In this document: positions 44,549-53,017 of the stretch, piece by piece
Layout of the letters: each line of letters starts with the position of its first letter
How positions within the stretch are numbered: the first letter of the stretch is position 1
Origin: Candidatus Hydrogenedens sp.
GTDB lineage: Bacteria > Hydrogenedentota > Hydrogenedentia > Hydrogenedentales > Hydrogenedentaceae
Direction: 5' to 3'
Assembly: GCA_035361075.1 (NCBI GenBank)
Contig: DAOSBX010000007.1
Span: 42,048-106,047, forward strand
DNA length: 64,000 nt
The notes under the pieces: model-generated
What the model saw: the letters and a program-made list of their open reading frames with translations, nothing else
Database searches by the model: none
Told to the model about the DNA's origin: nothing
Made by a program: the position numbers and the translations under genes

Positions 44549-45811
44549 ATGCAGGAGAAAAATTATGATGTTATAGTAATAGGTGCTGGAGCGGCGGGAA
44601 TGGCTTCCGCATTAAAATCCGCTGAGCAAGGTTTAAAGACAGCAGTGGTTGACCGTGAACCTTATTTAGGTGGTATTCTTCCACAGTGTATTCATAATGG
44701 TTTTGGAATACATTTGTTTAAGGAAGAACTTACAGGTCCTGAGTTTGCTGAGCGGTTTATTCAAAGAATAGTTCGCTCGGATATTGATGTGTTTTTAAAT
44801 ACTACCGCAACCAGTATGGCTGTTCATCAGCCTATAAAACAAGTGAATTTATGCAGTAGTGAATATGGGGTTTTGCAAATAAATGCTCGGGCTATCGTTT
44901 TGGCCATGGGATGCCGTGAAAGGAACCGTGGCAATCTTGGGATTCCTGGAACTCGACCCGCTGGAATTTTTACAGCGGGTTTGGCTCAAAGGTTGATAAA
45001 TATAGATGGATATTTGCCTGGTAGGAGAGTAGTCATCGTTGGTTCTGGAGATATAGGGTTGATTATGGCACGAAGATTGACTTGGACAGGTGCAGAAGTC
45101 CTTTGTGTGGTTGAAATATTACCTTATCCATCTGGTTTAACACGAAATATTGTCCAGTGTTTGAACGATTATAATATCCCATTATATCTAAGTCATGTTG
45201 TAACGAGAATAGAAGGGAAAGATAGGGTCGAGGCAGTTGAAATTACCCCGTTGGAGAATGGGGTGCCTAATTATTCAAAAACGTTTAAAGTTGAATGTGA
45301 TACATTACTATTTTCTGTAGGATTAATTCCTGAAAACGAATTAACGCAGTCTGCGGGAATAAAAATGAATCCAGAGACAGGAGGTCCTTTGGTGGATACA
45401 CGACTTATGACCTCAGCAGAAGGTGTATTCGCTTGTGGTAATGTATTGCATGTTCATGACCTTGTAGATTGGGTTTCTGATGAGGCGCAACGTTGTGCAA
45501 CGGAAGTGGTCAATTATTTACAGGGTAAAACAGAAAAAGTGTTGCAGGGAAAAGTTATAGTGGGGTCTAACTTGAAATATGTACTTCCAAATCGGTATCG
45601 GTTAGGGAAAAAAAATCGATTTTCAATGCGTTCTTTGGTTGTGCGAGATAAAGCGACGTTGGTTATTCGCCAAGGTGAAAAGTTGGTTAGACAAGTTACA
45701 TTAAGACATGTAAAGCCAGCAGAAATGTTTCATGTGGAACTGAAGCCTGAAGATTTAGTTGAGGTTGTTGATAATGGAGAATTATTACCTATTGAATTTT
45801 CATTAGAATAA
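44549..45811 (+). CDS. FAD/NAD-binding oxidoreductase of the GlpA-DUF1667 operon
   Basis: 420-residue pyridine-nucleotide-type flavoprotein. N-terminal FAD site VIGAGAAGMASALKSAEQ, a second dinucleotide site VIVGSGDIGLIMARRL (about residue 168), and the late FAD contact GVFACGNVLHVHDLVDWVSD. It starts 3 bp after the GlpA-like gene, whose stop codon sits next to a GGAG ribosome-binding site. It probably couples the GlpA-like subunit to NAD(P) or another carrier. Confidence 0.88.
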   Translation: MQEKNYDVIVIGAGAAGMASALKSAEQGLKTAVVDREPYLGGILPQCIHNGFGIHLFKEELTGPEFAERFIQRIVRSDIDVFLNTTATSMAVHQPIKQVNLCSSEYGVLQINARAIVLAMGCRERNRGNLGIPGTRPAGIFTAGLAQRLINIDGYLPGRRVVIVGSGDIGLIMARRLTWTGAEVLCVVEILPYPSGLTRNIVQCLNDYNIPLYLSHVVTRIEGKDRVEAVEITPLENGVPNYSKTFKVECDTLLFSVGLIPENELTQSAGIKMNPETGGPLVDTRLMTSAEGVFACGNVLHVHDLVDWVSDEAQRCATEVVNYLQGKTEKVLQGKVIVGSNLKYVLPNRYRLGKKNRFSMRSLVVRDKATLVIRQGEKLVRQVTLRHVKPAEMFHVELKPEDLVEVVDNGELLPIEFSLE

Positions 45812-45826
45812 TAGGGTATTAGTAAG

Positions 45827-46195
45827 ATGGAACAAGAGATTATTTGTTTAAGTTGTCCAAACGGGTGCCATATACAAGTAAGAGAAGTTAAACCCGGAAC
45901 GTATTCTTATCAGGGTGCTAAGTGTGAACGAGGTGAAATATATGCTTACGAAGAGATTACTGACCCAAAGCGGATTGTAACTGCTGTTATTGCAACAAAT
46001 TCAGATGAGATGCCATATATTCCTGTTAAAACAGACAAGCCAATACCTAAAAAGTTTATTAAACCTTTATTAAAAAAGTTATATACCCAGAAAGTTGACA
46101 TTCCTGTTAGTGCAGGAAAGATTATTATTGAGAATTTTGAAAATACAGGGGTTAATGTTGTTATTACCAGGAGTTTTCCTATTCACTCTTCTTGA
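45827..46195 (+). CDS. DUF1667 family protein
   Basis: 122-residue small protein with four conserved cysteines, Cys7, Cys10, Cys14 (CLSCPNGC) and Cys33 (GAKCERG), likely metal or Fe-S ligands, and the family segment DPKRIVTAVIAT. DUF1667 genes accompany GlpA-type dehydrogenases, as here 15 bp downstream of the second flavoprotein. It probably serves as a redox or assembly subunit. Its last 17 bases overlap the end of the convergent thioredoxin-like gene. Confidence 0.88.
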   Translation: MEQEIICLSCPNGCHIQVREVKPGTYSYQGAKCERGEIYAYEEITDPKRIVTAVIATNSDEMPYIPVKTDKPIPKKFIKPLLKKLYTQKVDIPVSAGKIIIENFENTGVNVVITRSFPIHSS

Positions 46196-46748
46196 TAGGT
46201 TCTATGCCATAATTTTTTAATATTTCATTTAATGTGTTTTCTGTTATGGCTTCTTCAAATTTTTTTACAAGTTTTCCTTTTGAGTTATAAATAAGTGTTA
46301 CTGGTAACGCGCCACTTATTTGGGTCTTAAGTGTTTTCTCTATCATCTCAGGAGTTCCATCTTCAAGCAGGTATACAGGACAAGGTAATGGTTTCTTTTT
46401 TAAAAAAGGTTCTACGACCTTTTTTCCGTTTTCTTTTCCCTCAATATTAATAAGATAAAGATGAACTAAGTCCTTGGGGTAGTTTTTATAAATATTTCCA
46501 AAGAAGGGTAGCTCTTCAACACATGGAGGGCACCATGTTGCCCAAAGATTAATGATAGTAATGCCTTGTCTTTTTTCAGTAATGATGGTCTCAATTTCTT
46601 GTAAACGAATAATTTTTATATTTGGCTTGATTTCTTCTTTTTCTTGAAGCTGATTTTGATTGGTCTCCTGAGCGATTGCGGTACTTGTATACAGAAGAAG
46701 GAAAGCCATAAAGAGTACAACAAACAAGATGTTTATAGATTTAACCAT
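46179..46748 (-). CDS. TlpA/ResA-like exported thiol-disulfide oxidoreductase
   Basis: 189-residue periplasmic thioredoxin-fold protein. A signal peptide spans about residues 1-26 (VVLFMAFLLLYTSTAIAQ), and the redox motif is Cys73-Pro-Pro-Cys76 in NLWATWCPPCVEE. A typical role is cytochrome-c maturation or reduction of periplasmic disulfides. It lies 29 bp downstream of another exported thioredoxin-fold gene on the same strand, so they form a two-gene unit. Confidence 0.88.
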   Translation of the reverse strand: MVKSINILFVVLFMAFLLLYTSTAIAQETNQNQLQEKEEIKPNIKIIRLQEIETIITEKRQGITIINLWATWCPPCVEELPFFGNIYKNYPKDLVHLYLINIEGKENGKKVVEPFLKKKPLPCPVYLLEDGTPEMIEKTLKTQISGALPVTLIYNSKGKLVKKFEEAITENTLNEILKNYGIEPIKKSE

Positions 46749-46777
46749 AAGTTTTTAAAGTTGTCTTTATAAATATT

Positions 46778-47398
46778 TTATTGAATCTCTCTTCTGATAC
46801 CGCAGCCCCAAGCCTTTGTTTCTGGTTTAGGGACAGCCTTACCTTCTATTAAGGCTTCAATAGCATTTTCTGTGTACTTTTCTGTTGGCTTACCATCTGG
46901 TCTTTTACGGTCATCAAAAGCACCGTGATATGCAATTTTCCCATCTTTATCAATGATGAAAATTTCGGGTGTTACCTTAGCCTTGACTGCATCAGCATAT
47001 TTATTTTCAACATCTTTTAGAATAGGATAGGGTTTCTTAACTTCAAGTGCATATTTTTTTATTTCTTCTGGTGTTGTTTCAAAATTAGAATCAATTCCCA
47101 AAAAAACGACACCTTTGGGACTGTATTTTGCGTGCAGGTTAATTAAATCTGGATCTGCCCCGCGAGAATAAGGGCATTCTTGGGAACAAAATTCAATTAC
47201 AACGATTTTACCTTTATACTGGGATAGAGAATGTTCCTTTCCATCATAATCTTTTAATTTGAAATCTGGCATGACTTCACCAATATTAAGGGCATTTGAT
47301 GAGCAAGAAATGCTTGCGATAGATAATAAAATAATAGAGAGTGCCAAAAACATAGTATCTTTTTTTACTTGGCTTTTGGAGGCAATTTGAATGTTCAT
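46778..47398 (-). CDS. Exported peroxiredoxin/redoxin-like protein
   Basis: 206-residue AhpC/TSA-redoxin family protein. A hydrophobic export signal at residues 15-31 is followed by Cys32; the preceding residues are not a strict lipobox, so lipoprotein status is only possible. VIEFCSQECPYSRGADPDL contains Cys71 and Cys75, a CxxxC arrangement seen in the group with ECPYS. Later come VFLGIDSN and VTPEIFIIDKDGKIAYHGAFDDR, which complete the thioredoxin fold. GAGGAG precedes the ATG. Thiol peroxidase or thiol-transfer activity is likely. Confidence 0.83.
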   Translation of the reverse strand: MNIQIASKSQVKKDTMFLALSIILLSIASISCSSNALNIGEVMPDFKLKDYDGKEHSLSQYKGKIVVIEFCSQECPYSRGADPDLINLHAKYSPKGVVFLGIDSNFETTPEEIKKYALEVKKPYPILKDVENKYADAVKAKVTPEIFIIDKDGKIAYHGAFDDRKRPDGKPTEKYTENAIEALIEGKAVPKPETKAWGCGIRREIQ

Positions 47399-47499
47399 AG
47401 TTATTTCTCCTCTGTTGGCTTTTGTTATTCAAACAAAGCATGTGATTTAATTATTTCATGAAAAATATTATAACATTTGGAAAACTATCAATCTATTAT

Positions 47500-47507
47500 T
47501 GTATAAT
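47500..47507 (+). promoter_or_regulatory. Candidate -10 element for the DUF177-rpmF-plsX operon
   Basis: TATAAT at 47502-47507, preceded by TTG, lies about 124 bp before the TTG start of the DUF177 gene. A TTGGAA at 47477-47482 could be a -35 box, but the 19-bp spacer is long. Confidence 0.3.
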
Positions 47508-47630
47508 ATAAATAGGTTAAAAAACATCATAATAAAAGATGTTTTATTTCTTTTGATTTTCTTTAGTTTTTTTGATAAAATTTGCAAAATTATGTTTATC
47601 TAAAGCCCTGTCTGATAAAGGAATTGTCCA

Positions 47631-48242
47631 TTGGATATACTAAAAATAAGAATAGTGGATATATCAGGCAAGGGCTATCAGATTAACGAAACTGTAAAGG
47701 TTTCGGAAATACAGCCTGTTGATGTTAAATCCCTTCCAATTGAGACTGTCAAAGTGGAGGGGGTCATGAAAAAAGTTGGCAAGAATTATTTATTTGAAGG
47801 GCAAATAGCAGGTTTTTTTATACACGCATGTGATAGATGTCTTGATGAAACAAGGTATGAAATTAATAAACAAATTATATGGTTATTTGAGCAAGGACGA
47901 TGCGATAGTTATTTAAATATTATTGTTGATACAGAAAAAGGTGAAGATAGAGGTAAAAAAGGAAAAGATAAAGATGAATTTGATGAATTGGCAGAGAAAA
48001 GAACATACCAAGGAGATGAAATTAATCTTGCCCCCTATATTTGGGAAGAGTTGGTGTTAGATATGCCATATAAATTTTTATGTAAAGAAGATTGTGCTGG
48101 TTTGTGCCCAATATGTGGCACCAATCTTAATCATAATATGTGTACATGTAAGAAAGATGCAGATGATGAATCAATGCATTTAACAAATACAAAGTTATCA
48201 GAATTACTACAAGGAATGAACCTCAACATAAAGGAGGATTAA
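47631..48242 (+). CDS. DUF177 (YceD-like) protein
   Basis: 203-residue protein of the YceD/DUF177 family, which in most bacteria is encoded directly before rpmF and is linked to 23S rRNA maturation. The C-terminal half has the family's cysteine motif CAGLCPICGTNLN plus MCTC, suggesting zinc binding, and an acidic/lysine-rich insert at about residues 100-120. The start is the TTG at 47631, with AAAGGA at 47617-47622. The rpmF gene follows after 3 bp. Confidence 0.87.
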   Translation: MDILKIRIVDISGKGYQINETVKVSEIQPVDVKSLPIETVKVEGVMKKVGKNYLFEGQIAGFFIHACDRCLDETRYEINKQIIWLFEQGRCDSYLNIIVDTEKGEDRGKKGKDKDEFDELAEKRTYQGDEINLAPYIWEELVLDMPYKFLCKEDCAGLCPICGTNLNHNMCTCKKDADDESMHLTNTKLSELLQGMNLNIKED

Positions 48243-48245
48243 GAC

Positions 48246-48428
48246 GTGCCTGTCCCAAAACGAAGAACTGGAAAAGCAAAAAGAAATATGAGAAGGTCAC
48301 ATCATGCATTGACCAAACCGAACTTAGTGGAATGTCCACATTGCAGTGAGAAAATTTTACCTCACCGTGTATGTCCAAAGTGTGGCTATTATAAGAACCG
48401 TCTTGTATTAAAGTTAGAAGAAGAATAA
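48246..48428 (+). CDS. rpmF: 50S ribosomal protein L32
   Basis: 60-residue ribosomal protein. It begins MPVPKRRTGKAKRNMRRSHH, typical of L32, and keeps all four zinc ligands Cys30, Cys33, Cys43 and Cys46. The start is a GTG with a strong AAGGAGG at 48232-48238 inside the end of the DUF177 gene. plsX follows after 22 bp, the common bacterial order. Confidence 0.97.
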   Translation: MPVPKRRTGKAKRNMRRSHHALTKPNLVECPHCSEKILPHRVCPKCGYYKNRLVLKLEEE

Positions 48429-48450
48429 TCCTTAACATGGAGAAAAAAAC

Positions 48451-49533
48451 ATGCGCATCGCCTTAGATGCGATGGGTTCTGATGGTGCTCCTGCTATTGA
48501 AGTGCAGGGAGCAGTGGAAGCGAGTTTGGAGAGGAATTGTGATATTATTCTTTTTGGGGATGAAGAACTCCTAAAAAAGGAATTAGATAAATATCCGAAA
48601 AGAGGTAATATTGAAGTTGTTCATACCCCAGAATATATTTCGATGCATGACCAGCCTGTTATTGCGTTAAGGCAGAAGAAGGAAAGTAGCCTTTTGGTTG
48701 CATTAAGAAAGTTAAAGATTGGGGAAGTAGATGCGGTTGTTAGTGCTGGCAATACAGGTGCTGTTATGGTTGGTTCGCGTATTGTTCTTGGGATTATTGA
48801 GGGAATTTCACGTCCTGCACTGGCTCAAGCACTACCTACAAAGGGTGGGAGAGTTGTTTTATTGGATTTAGGTGCTAATGTGGATTGTCAGGCAAGGCAT
48901 TTATGTGATTTTGCCATTATGGGTGCTGCCTATTCCCATTATGCTCTCGGGGTTGAAAAACCTCGTGTAGGTCTTATTAATATTGGTGAGGAAATGATTA
49001 AAGGGAGTGTGGTATTAAAGCAAGCCTTTCAAATATTAAGTAAAGCAGAAAATATCTATTTTATAGGGAATGTGGAACCAAATAGTGTGTTTGAGGGAGA
49101 GGCAGATGTTGTTGTATGTGATGGATTTGTTGGGAATATTATTTTAAAGACCGCAGAATCGGTTGCAAAATTTGTTGGAATATTTATGAAGGAACAGCTC
49201 CTCAAGTCCTCAATGAACCGTTTAGGGGCAGTGCTTGCTCGAAGTGCACTCCAAGAATTGAAGAAAACGGTTAATCCAAATGAATACCCAGGGGCACCTC
49301 TTTTGGGGGTCCAGGGAGTTGTAATTGCCTTACATGGTGCCTCGTCTCCTTTAGGTATAGCAAATGGAATTCGAGGTGCAATTAGATCTGTTAAGTCAGA
49401 CCTTGTGGGACATATTGGAGAAAAAGTAAAAAAATTTTCAATAAAAGATATTGTAGAACCTGAAGAAAAGTTAGAGATTGGAAAGGACACTTTATCTGAT
49501 AGTTCTGATAGTATAGATAAGCAACTAATATAG
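48451..49533 (+). CDS. plsX: Phosphate acyltransferase PlsX
   Basis: Makes acyl-phosphate from acyl-ACP, the first committed step of phospholipid synthesis; peripheral to the inner membrane. 360 residues. It starts with the family signature RIALDAMGSDGAP and contains VSAGNTGAVMV, LLDLGANVDC and VCDGFVGNIILK. A short Ser/Asp-rich tail after about residue 335 extends beyond the usual end. GGAG precedes the ATG. The gene is in the rpmF-plsX context, but the expected fabH/fabD genes do not follow; instead a zinc-ribbon/TPR gene does. Confidence 0.96.
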   Translation: MRIALDAMGSDGAPAIEVQGAVEASLERNCDIILFGDEELLKKELDKYPKRGNIEVVHTPEYISMHDQPVIALRQKKESSLLVALRKLKIGEVDAVVSAGNTGAVMVGSRIVLGIIEGISRPALAQALPTKGGRVVLLDLGANVDCQARHLCDFAIMGAAYSHYALGVEKPRVGLINIGEEMIKGSVVLKQAFQILSKAENIYFIGNVEPNSVFEGEADVVVCDGFVGNIILKTAESVAKFVGIFMKEQLLKSSMNRLGAVLARSALQELKKTVNPNEYPGAPLLGVQGVVIALHGASSPLGIANGIRGAIRSVKSDLVGHIGEKVKKFSIKDIVEPEEKLEIGKDTLSDSSDSIDKQLI

Positions 49534-49561
49534 TTTAGTTTATTATTTCAGGAGTTATAAC

Positions 49562-50170
49562 ATGGATGGACAAGATATAAAAACAAAAATTTTGGAGTGT
49601 GAATGTGGTGCACGATTGGTTCCTCAAGTTGATGGCCATGAGTTAAGAGGGACATGTCCTGCATGTGGTAAAAAGTTGGTAATGAGAATTGACCCTGCAA
49701 AGACTGAACAAATACCACCAAAAGATTCACCTCCTCCTCAAGTACAAATTAATAAAGAAGTGGTGAAACTTCCGCTACCAGATGATGGCTTAGAAGAGTC
49801 AGGGAGGAGCTATTTGACTTTTTCATCGGATATAAAAATTCGTTCGAGAGAAGCCGCCTCACTGGTAAGTCGGGGGAAGATAGTGGAGGCTATTGCGTTA
49901 TATCGTTGGATTTGTGAGGAAAATCCAGAACATCGTGATGCATATTATGGTTTAGGTTTTTGTTATTACAAGTTGGGAGATTTGCATAGAAGTCGATGGA
50001 TGTTGGAAAAGGCTCTGGCTTTGGAACATCCCAATGCAGGAAAACTGTTGATGAAGGTAACACAGAAGATTGAAGAAGAAATGAAATTAAAAAAGCTGAA
50101 AGAAGAGGTAAAACGAGAAATTTCAGGTCAGAAAGAGCCCGGAGAATTTATTTTGGATGAATCCGAATGA
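49562..50170 (+). CDS. Zinc-ribbon and TPR-containing hypothetical protein
   Basis: 202-residue soluble protein of unknown function. Near the N-terminus is a putative zinc ribbon, CECGARL (Cys14/Cys16) with CPACGKKL (about 34-41). A Pro-rich linker follows (about 55-75), then TPR-like helices (SLVSRGKIVEAIALYRWICE, YYGLGFCYYKLGDLHRSRWM, residues about 100-165) and a charged coiled-coil end. CAGGAG precedes the start. It lies between plsX and xerC, overlapping the latter by 14 bp. An adaptor role is possible. Confidence 0.75.
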   Translation: MDGQDIKTKILECECGARLVPQVDGHELRGTCPACGKKLVMRIDPAKTEQIPPKDSPPPQVQINKEVVKLPLPDDGLEESGRSYLTFSSDIKIRSREAASLVSRGKIVEAIALYRWICEENPEHRDAYYGLGFCYYKLGDLHRSRWMLEKALALEHPNAGKLLMKVTQKIEEEMKLKKLKEEVKREISGQKEPGEFILDESE

Positions 50171-51062
50171 AAAAGAAACCAAATTCGTCAATTTGATAGA
50201 TTATTTTCTTGAGCTTGCTGTTTTTGAATGGGGACTTTCTGAAAACACATTAGATACATATAAAAGAAACTTGCTTTCTTTTCTCGATTTTTTGTATGAG
50301 AAGCATATAAATGGTTTGGAAAAAGTTGATTCTGCTTTAATACTTGAATATTTACTTAATCTTCAAAAACGAGGACTATCTACGCGTTCTATAGCTCAGC
50401 ATCTCAGCACATTAAGAGGTTTTTATCGATTTTTATGTGATGAGCAAATAGTGGATACGAACCCTATTGATGTTATAGATACTCCTCATTTATCTCAGAA
50501 ACTACCCCATTTTATGACAGAAGGCGAAATAGAGCAAATCTTTAAGGTGGCGGAAACTACAAAGAAGAATAAAGAAAGGGACCTTGCTATTTTAGAATTA
50601 TTTTATTCTTGTGGTTTAAGAATAAGTGAACTATCAAAGATTAGTATCCAAGATATTGTTTTTAATGAGGGTTTATTAAGAGTTCGAGGGAAAGGGGATA
50701 AGGTACGTATTGTTCCGTTAGGTAGTAAGGCGATTTCTCGACTTCAAGAATGGTTATCTGTTAGAAATACTGGGAATGTTAAGACTACATGTATATTTGT
50801 ATCAAGGTCGGGCAAACAAATGGGCAGGACGACATTGTGGCGGATAGTGAAGCAATATGCAATGTTAGCAGGTTTGTCAAAAAAGGTGACTCCGCATACA
50901 TTTAGACATACGTTTGCTACCCATTTACTTAACAGAGGTGCCGATTTGAGGGTTGTTCAAGAATTGTTAGGACATTCAAATATCTCTACTACTCAGATTT
51001 ACACACATGTAAGTGTAGAACGGATAACTCGAGCCCATAAGGATGCTCATCCCCGAGCATAA
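50157..51062 (+). CDS. Tyrosine recombinase XerC/XerD
   Basis: Site-specific recombinase for chromosome-dimer resolution, 301 residues, the usual Xer length. SAM-like N-terminal domain (1-105), catalytic domain with Arg155 (SCGLRISEL), Lys179 (VRGKGDKVR), His247 and Arg250 (TPHTFRHTFATHLL), His273 (ELLGHSNIS) and nucleophile Tyr282 (TTQIYTHV). All six catalytic residues are present. GGAG precedes the start, which overlaps the preceding gene. The setting in a housekeeping operon, with no mobile-element ends, argues for Xer rather than a phage integrase. XerC versus XerD is not decided. Confidence 0.93.
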   Translation: MNPNEKETKFVNLIDYFLELAVFEWGLSENTLDTYKRNLLSFLDFLYEKHINGLEKVDSALILEYLLNLQKRGLSTRSIAQHLSTLRGFYRFLCDEQIVDTNPIDVIDTPHLSQKLPHFMTEGEIEQIFKVAETTKKNKERDLAILELFYSCGLRISELSKISIQDIVFNEGLLRVRGKGDKVRIVPLGSKAISRLQEWLSVRNTGNVKTTCIFVSRSGKQMGRTTLWRIVKQYAMLAGLSKKVTPHTFRHTFATHLLNRGADLRVVQELLGHSNISTTQIYTHVSVERITRAHKDAHPRA

Positions 51063-51242
51063 TCCTATTTGTGATTTATAAAACAGATTATAATCGTGTG
51101 AAAAAATGAATAGTAAGGTATCATAAATGGATTTTTTTGAAATAATTTTATAGTGGGTGTGATAAATAAATATGCAGGCAGGCTCCTAAGTTAAGTAAAC
51201 TATAGTTCTTTTTAGGTTTATTATAAAAGGAAAGGAGATATT

Positions 51243-51710
51243 ATGGATTATCATAGGTCTATAGTACGGTTTATTATTTTTGCATTGTTAGGATTGGTGA
51301 TGGAGGTCTTTTTTACAAGTTTCGGAGGTTTAATTAAACATGGTGAAATTAATTTATATGGGCATACCTCGCCATGGATGATGATTGATTATGGTTTATT
51401 GGGTATTATAACTCCGTGGTTAAGGAATCCCTTGAAAGCAAATAAGGTTCCATTACCATTGAGGGCATTTGTTTATATGATAGGTATATTTTTTGTTGAG
51501 TATGTCTCAGGTATCATCTTTCACAAGGTTATAGGGTTAAAAATTTGGGATTATTCCCATCTTCGCTATAATCTTCATGGACAAATAACCTTACTTTATG
51601 CTCCTGCCTGGTATGCACTTGGATTGGGGGTTGAGAAATTGTATGAATGGATAGATAAAGCTTCATGGGCGATACTTACAAAATCTCCAGAAGGCTACCA
51701 ACCAGAGTAG
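51243..51710 (+). CDS. CmpB-like (PF06541-type) membrane protein
   Basis: 155-residue membrane protein with about four helices. VEYVSGIIFHKVIGLKIWDY followed by YNLHGQITLLYAPAWYALGL matches the 'putative ABC-transporter type IV' CmpB family (WDYS...NLxGxI...W). The actual function of that family is not established. A strong AAAGGAG precedes the ATG. It stands alone, 180 bp after xerC and convergent with comB. Confidence 0.75.
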   Translation: MDYHRSIVRFIIFALLGLVMEVFFTSFGGLIKHGEINLYGHTSPWMMIDYGLLGIITPWLRNPLKANKVPLPLRAFVYMIGIFFVEYVSGIIFHKVIGLKIWDYSHLRYNLHGQITLLYAPAWYALGLGVEKLYEWIDKASWAILTKSPEGYQPE

Positions 51711-51726
51711 ATAGTTTGTGTCTGTG

Positions 51727-52461
51727 TTATGGGATGTGTGCATTTTCAAGGATTAAATAATTTGTTTCTATTCCTGTGACTATAGGTATTGAGTTGGTTA
51801 TGTTTGTTCTGGCACACCAATATATATCTTTTTTAAGTCCGATGGTTCTTAATTTATCAGCATGTGGTGCTGTTTGAAATAATTTCTTAATACCTTCTTT
51901 TTCAATTCTTTTTACCCAGTATTCAAATATATCTCTTCCACAACCTATCGATATTTCCAATTGCTGAAGAATGAAACTTGCACTTACCCAGTCTTCTTGA
52001 GCAGAGAATTCAGGGGTATCGAATAATCCTGCAGGAACTATTACAAAATCTTTATTTTGTTTTTTTAGAAATTGAATGGTTGCTTTAGCATTGATTGTAG
52101 TAGACATAATTATAAAAGGGACATCTCTTCTATATGCTTCAAATAGTAAGCGTGCTCCTGTTGTTGTAGTAAAAATAACTTCTTTCCCCTTGGCATATAC
52201 CGTTTCCTGTGGGCTGTTTCCAAAATTAAACCCTTCTGGTGGAAGGCCATTTCTTTCACCATACAAGAGAGCGTTTGGAAAAATATGTTTTAGTTGTCGT
52301 GCGGTATCTACTTCAGCAACTACGAATATTTTGGTGGCTCCATGATGAAGAAGCATGGATGCTGTAGCACTTGCTCTTAATGCGTCTACAATAATAATAC
52401 CTAAATGATTTTCTTTACCGTAAATGCAACCTTCTCTACCTTGGATAATGTGAGCTAACAT
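51727..52461 (-). CDS. comB: 2-phosphosulfolactate phosphatase-like protein
   Basis: 244-residue member of the ComB family, Mg-dependent phosphatases that hydrolyse 2-phosphosulfolactate. Motifs are VDALRASATASMLL, LYGERNGLPPEGFNFGNSP and TTTTGARLL, all in normal order. In methanogens the enzyme serves coenzyme M synthesis; in bacteria its role is often unclear or linked to sulfolactate. No ComA/ComC-like partner is encoded in this window. GGAAGG precedes the ATG. It is divergent from the HU-like gene. Confidence 0.88.
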   Translation of the reverse strand: MLAHIIQGREGCIYGKENHLGIIIVDALRASATASMLLHHGATKIFVVAEVDTARQLKHIFPNALLYGERNGLPPEGFNFGNSPQETVYAKGKEVIFTTTTGARLLFEAYRRDVPFIIMSTTINAKATIQFLKKQNKDFVIVPAGLFDTPEFSAQEDWVSASFILQQLEISIGCGRDIFEYWVKRIEKEGIKKLFQTAPHADKLRTIGLKKDIYWCARTNITNSIPIVTGIETNYLILENAHIP

Positions 52462-52589
52462 AAAAATAACCTTCCGATTCTTTATTTTTGAAATAATTTA
52501 ATTTATTAAATAAAAAAATCAAAAAAAGGTACTTTCCAATTTGATTTTTGAGTTTAAATTGTATATCTTACATATATTACAGTAAAAAC

Positions 52590-52665
52590 GTTGGCGTTGA
52601 TTGGATATTGCCAGTTGCAATATTCATGGAGCCAACAAAAACGATGGGGAGTAACCCACTGGAGG
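52590..52665 (+). promoter_or_regulatory. Structured 5' leader of the HU-like gene
   Basis: The untranslated stretch can fold: outer arms GTTGGC (52590-52595) and GCCAAC (52631-52636) enclose a perfect inner hairpin ATATTGC (52605-52611) / GCAATAT (52617-52623) with a 5-base loop. A small TGGG/CCCA stem (52645-52648/52655-52658) sits just before the GGAGG ribosome-binding site (52661-52665). Upstream, TTGATT (52541-52546) and TATCTT (52564-52569), 17 bp apart, may be the promoter. A role in translation control or mRNA stability is inference. Confidence 0.4.
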
Positions 52666-52672
52666 AACAAAT

Positions 52673-52987
52673 ATGCCATTCAAAAAAGCAAAAGAAGGTG
52701 ATAAGCCTTTGACCAAAGCTCAAATCCTTCAACTACTCGCTGAAGAGACAGGGCTAACCAAGAAGACAGTTAATGAACTTCTTCAAAAGTTAGTCGAGCT
52801 GGCTTATGCTCAGGCTCCTGCAGGTTTTGTCATTCCCGGATTGGGCAAGCTTGTTGTAGTACAGCGTAAGGCTCGCATCCAAATCAATCCACAGACCAAA
52901 GAGAAGATGAAAGTCCCTGCAAAGAAAGTATTGAAATTCAGAATTGCTAAAGCGGCAAAAGACGCAGTTGTTCCACAAAAAAAGTAA
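52673..52987 (+). CDS. HU-family-like DNA-binding protein
   Basis: 104-residue basic protein resembling HU/IHF. The helical N-terminal part has LTKAQILQLLAEETGLTKKTVNELLQ; VIPGLGKLVVVQRKARIQINPQTKEKM corresponds to the HU FGxFxVxxRxARxGxNPxTxE arm region; the end is Lys/Ala rich. Strong GGAGG and a perfect intrinsic terminator frame it as a single-gene unit. Codon choice differs from its neighbours, with many CTC/ATC/TTC/AAG codons, which suggests very high expression. Probably a nucleoid protein. Confidence 0.85.
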   Translation: MPFKKAKEGDKPLTKAQILQLLAEETGLTKKTVNELLQKLVELAYAQAPAGFVIPGLGKLVVVQRKARIQINPQTKEKMKVPAKKVLKFRIAKAAKDAVVPQKK

Positions 52988-53017
52988 TGTAGTATACAAT
53001 TTTTTCAATACTATATA

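Noticed and set aside
47521..47545. AAAACATC/GATGTTTT inverted repeat as a terminator
   Set aside because: It is AT-rich, has a 9-base loop, and lies downstream of a likely promoter for the DUF177 operon but upstream of the start of the minus-strand redoxin gene, so it does not follow any gene.
49056..49490. 144-codon antisense frame inside plsX
   Set aside because: Shadow of the conserved plsX gene; no ribosome-binding site or recognisable protein features.
50157..51062. Tyrosine recombinase as a mark of an integrated element
   Set aside because: Length and context (rpmF-plsX operon) fit a housekeeping Xer protein; no attachment-site repeats, tRNA or phage genes are nearby.
51063..51242. 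Possible small RNA or tRNA between xerC and the CmpB-like gene
   Set aside because: I looked for a cloverleaf or a strong hairpin and found none; only a ribosome-binding site for the next gene is clear.
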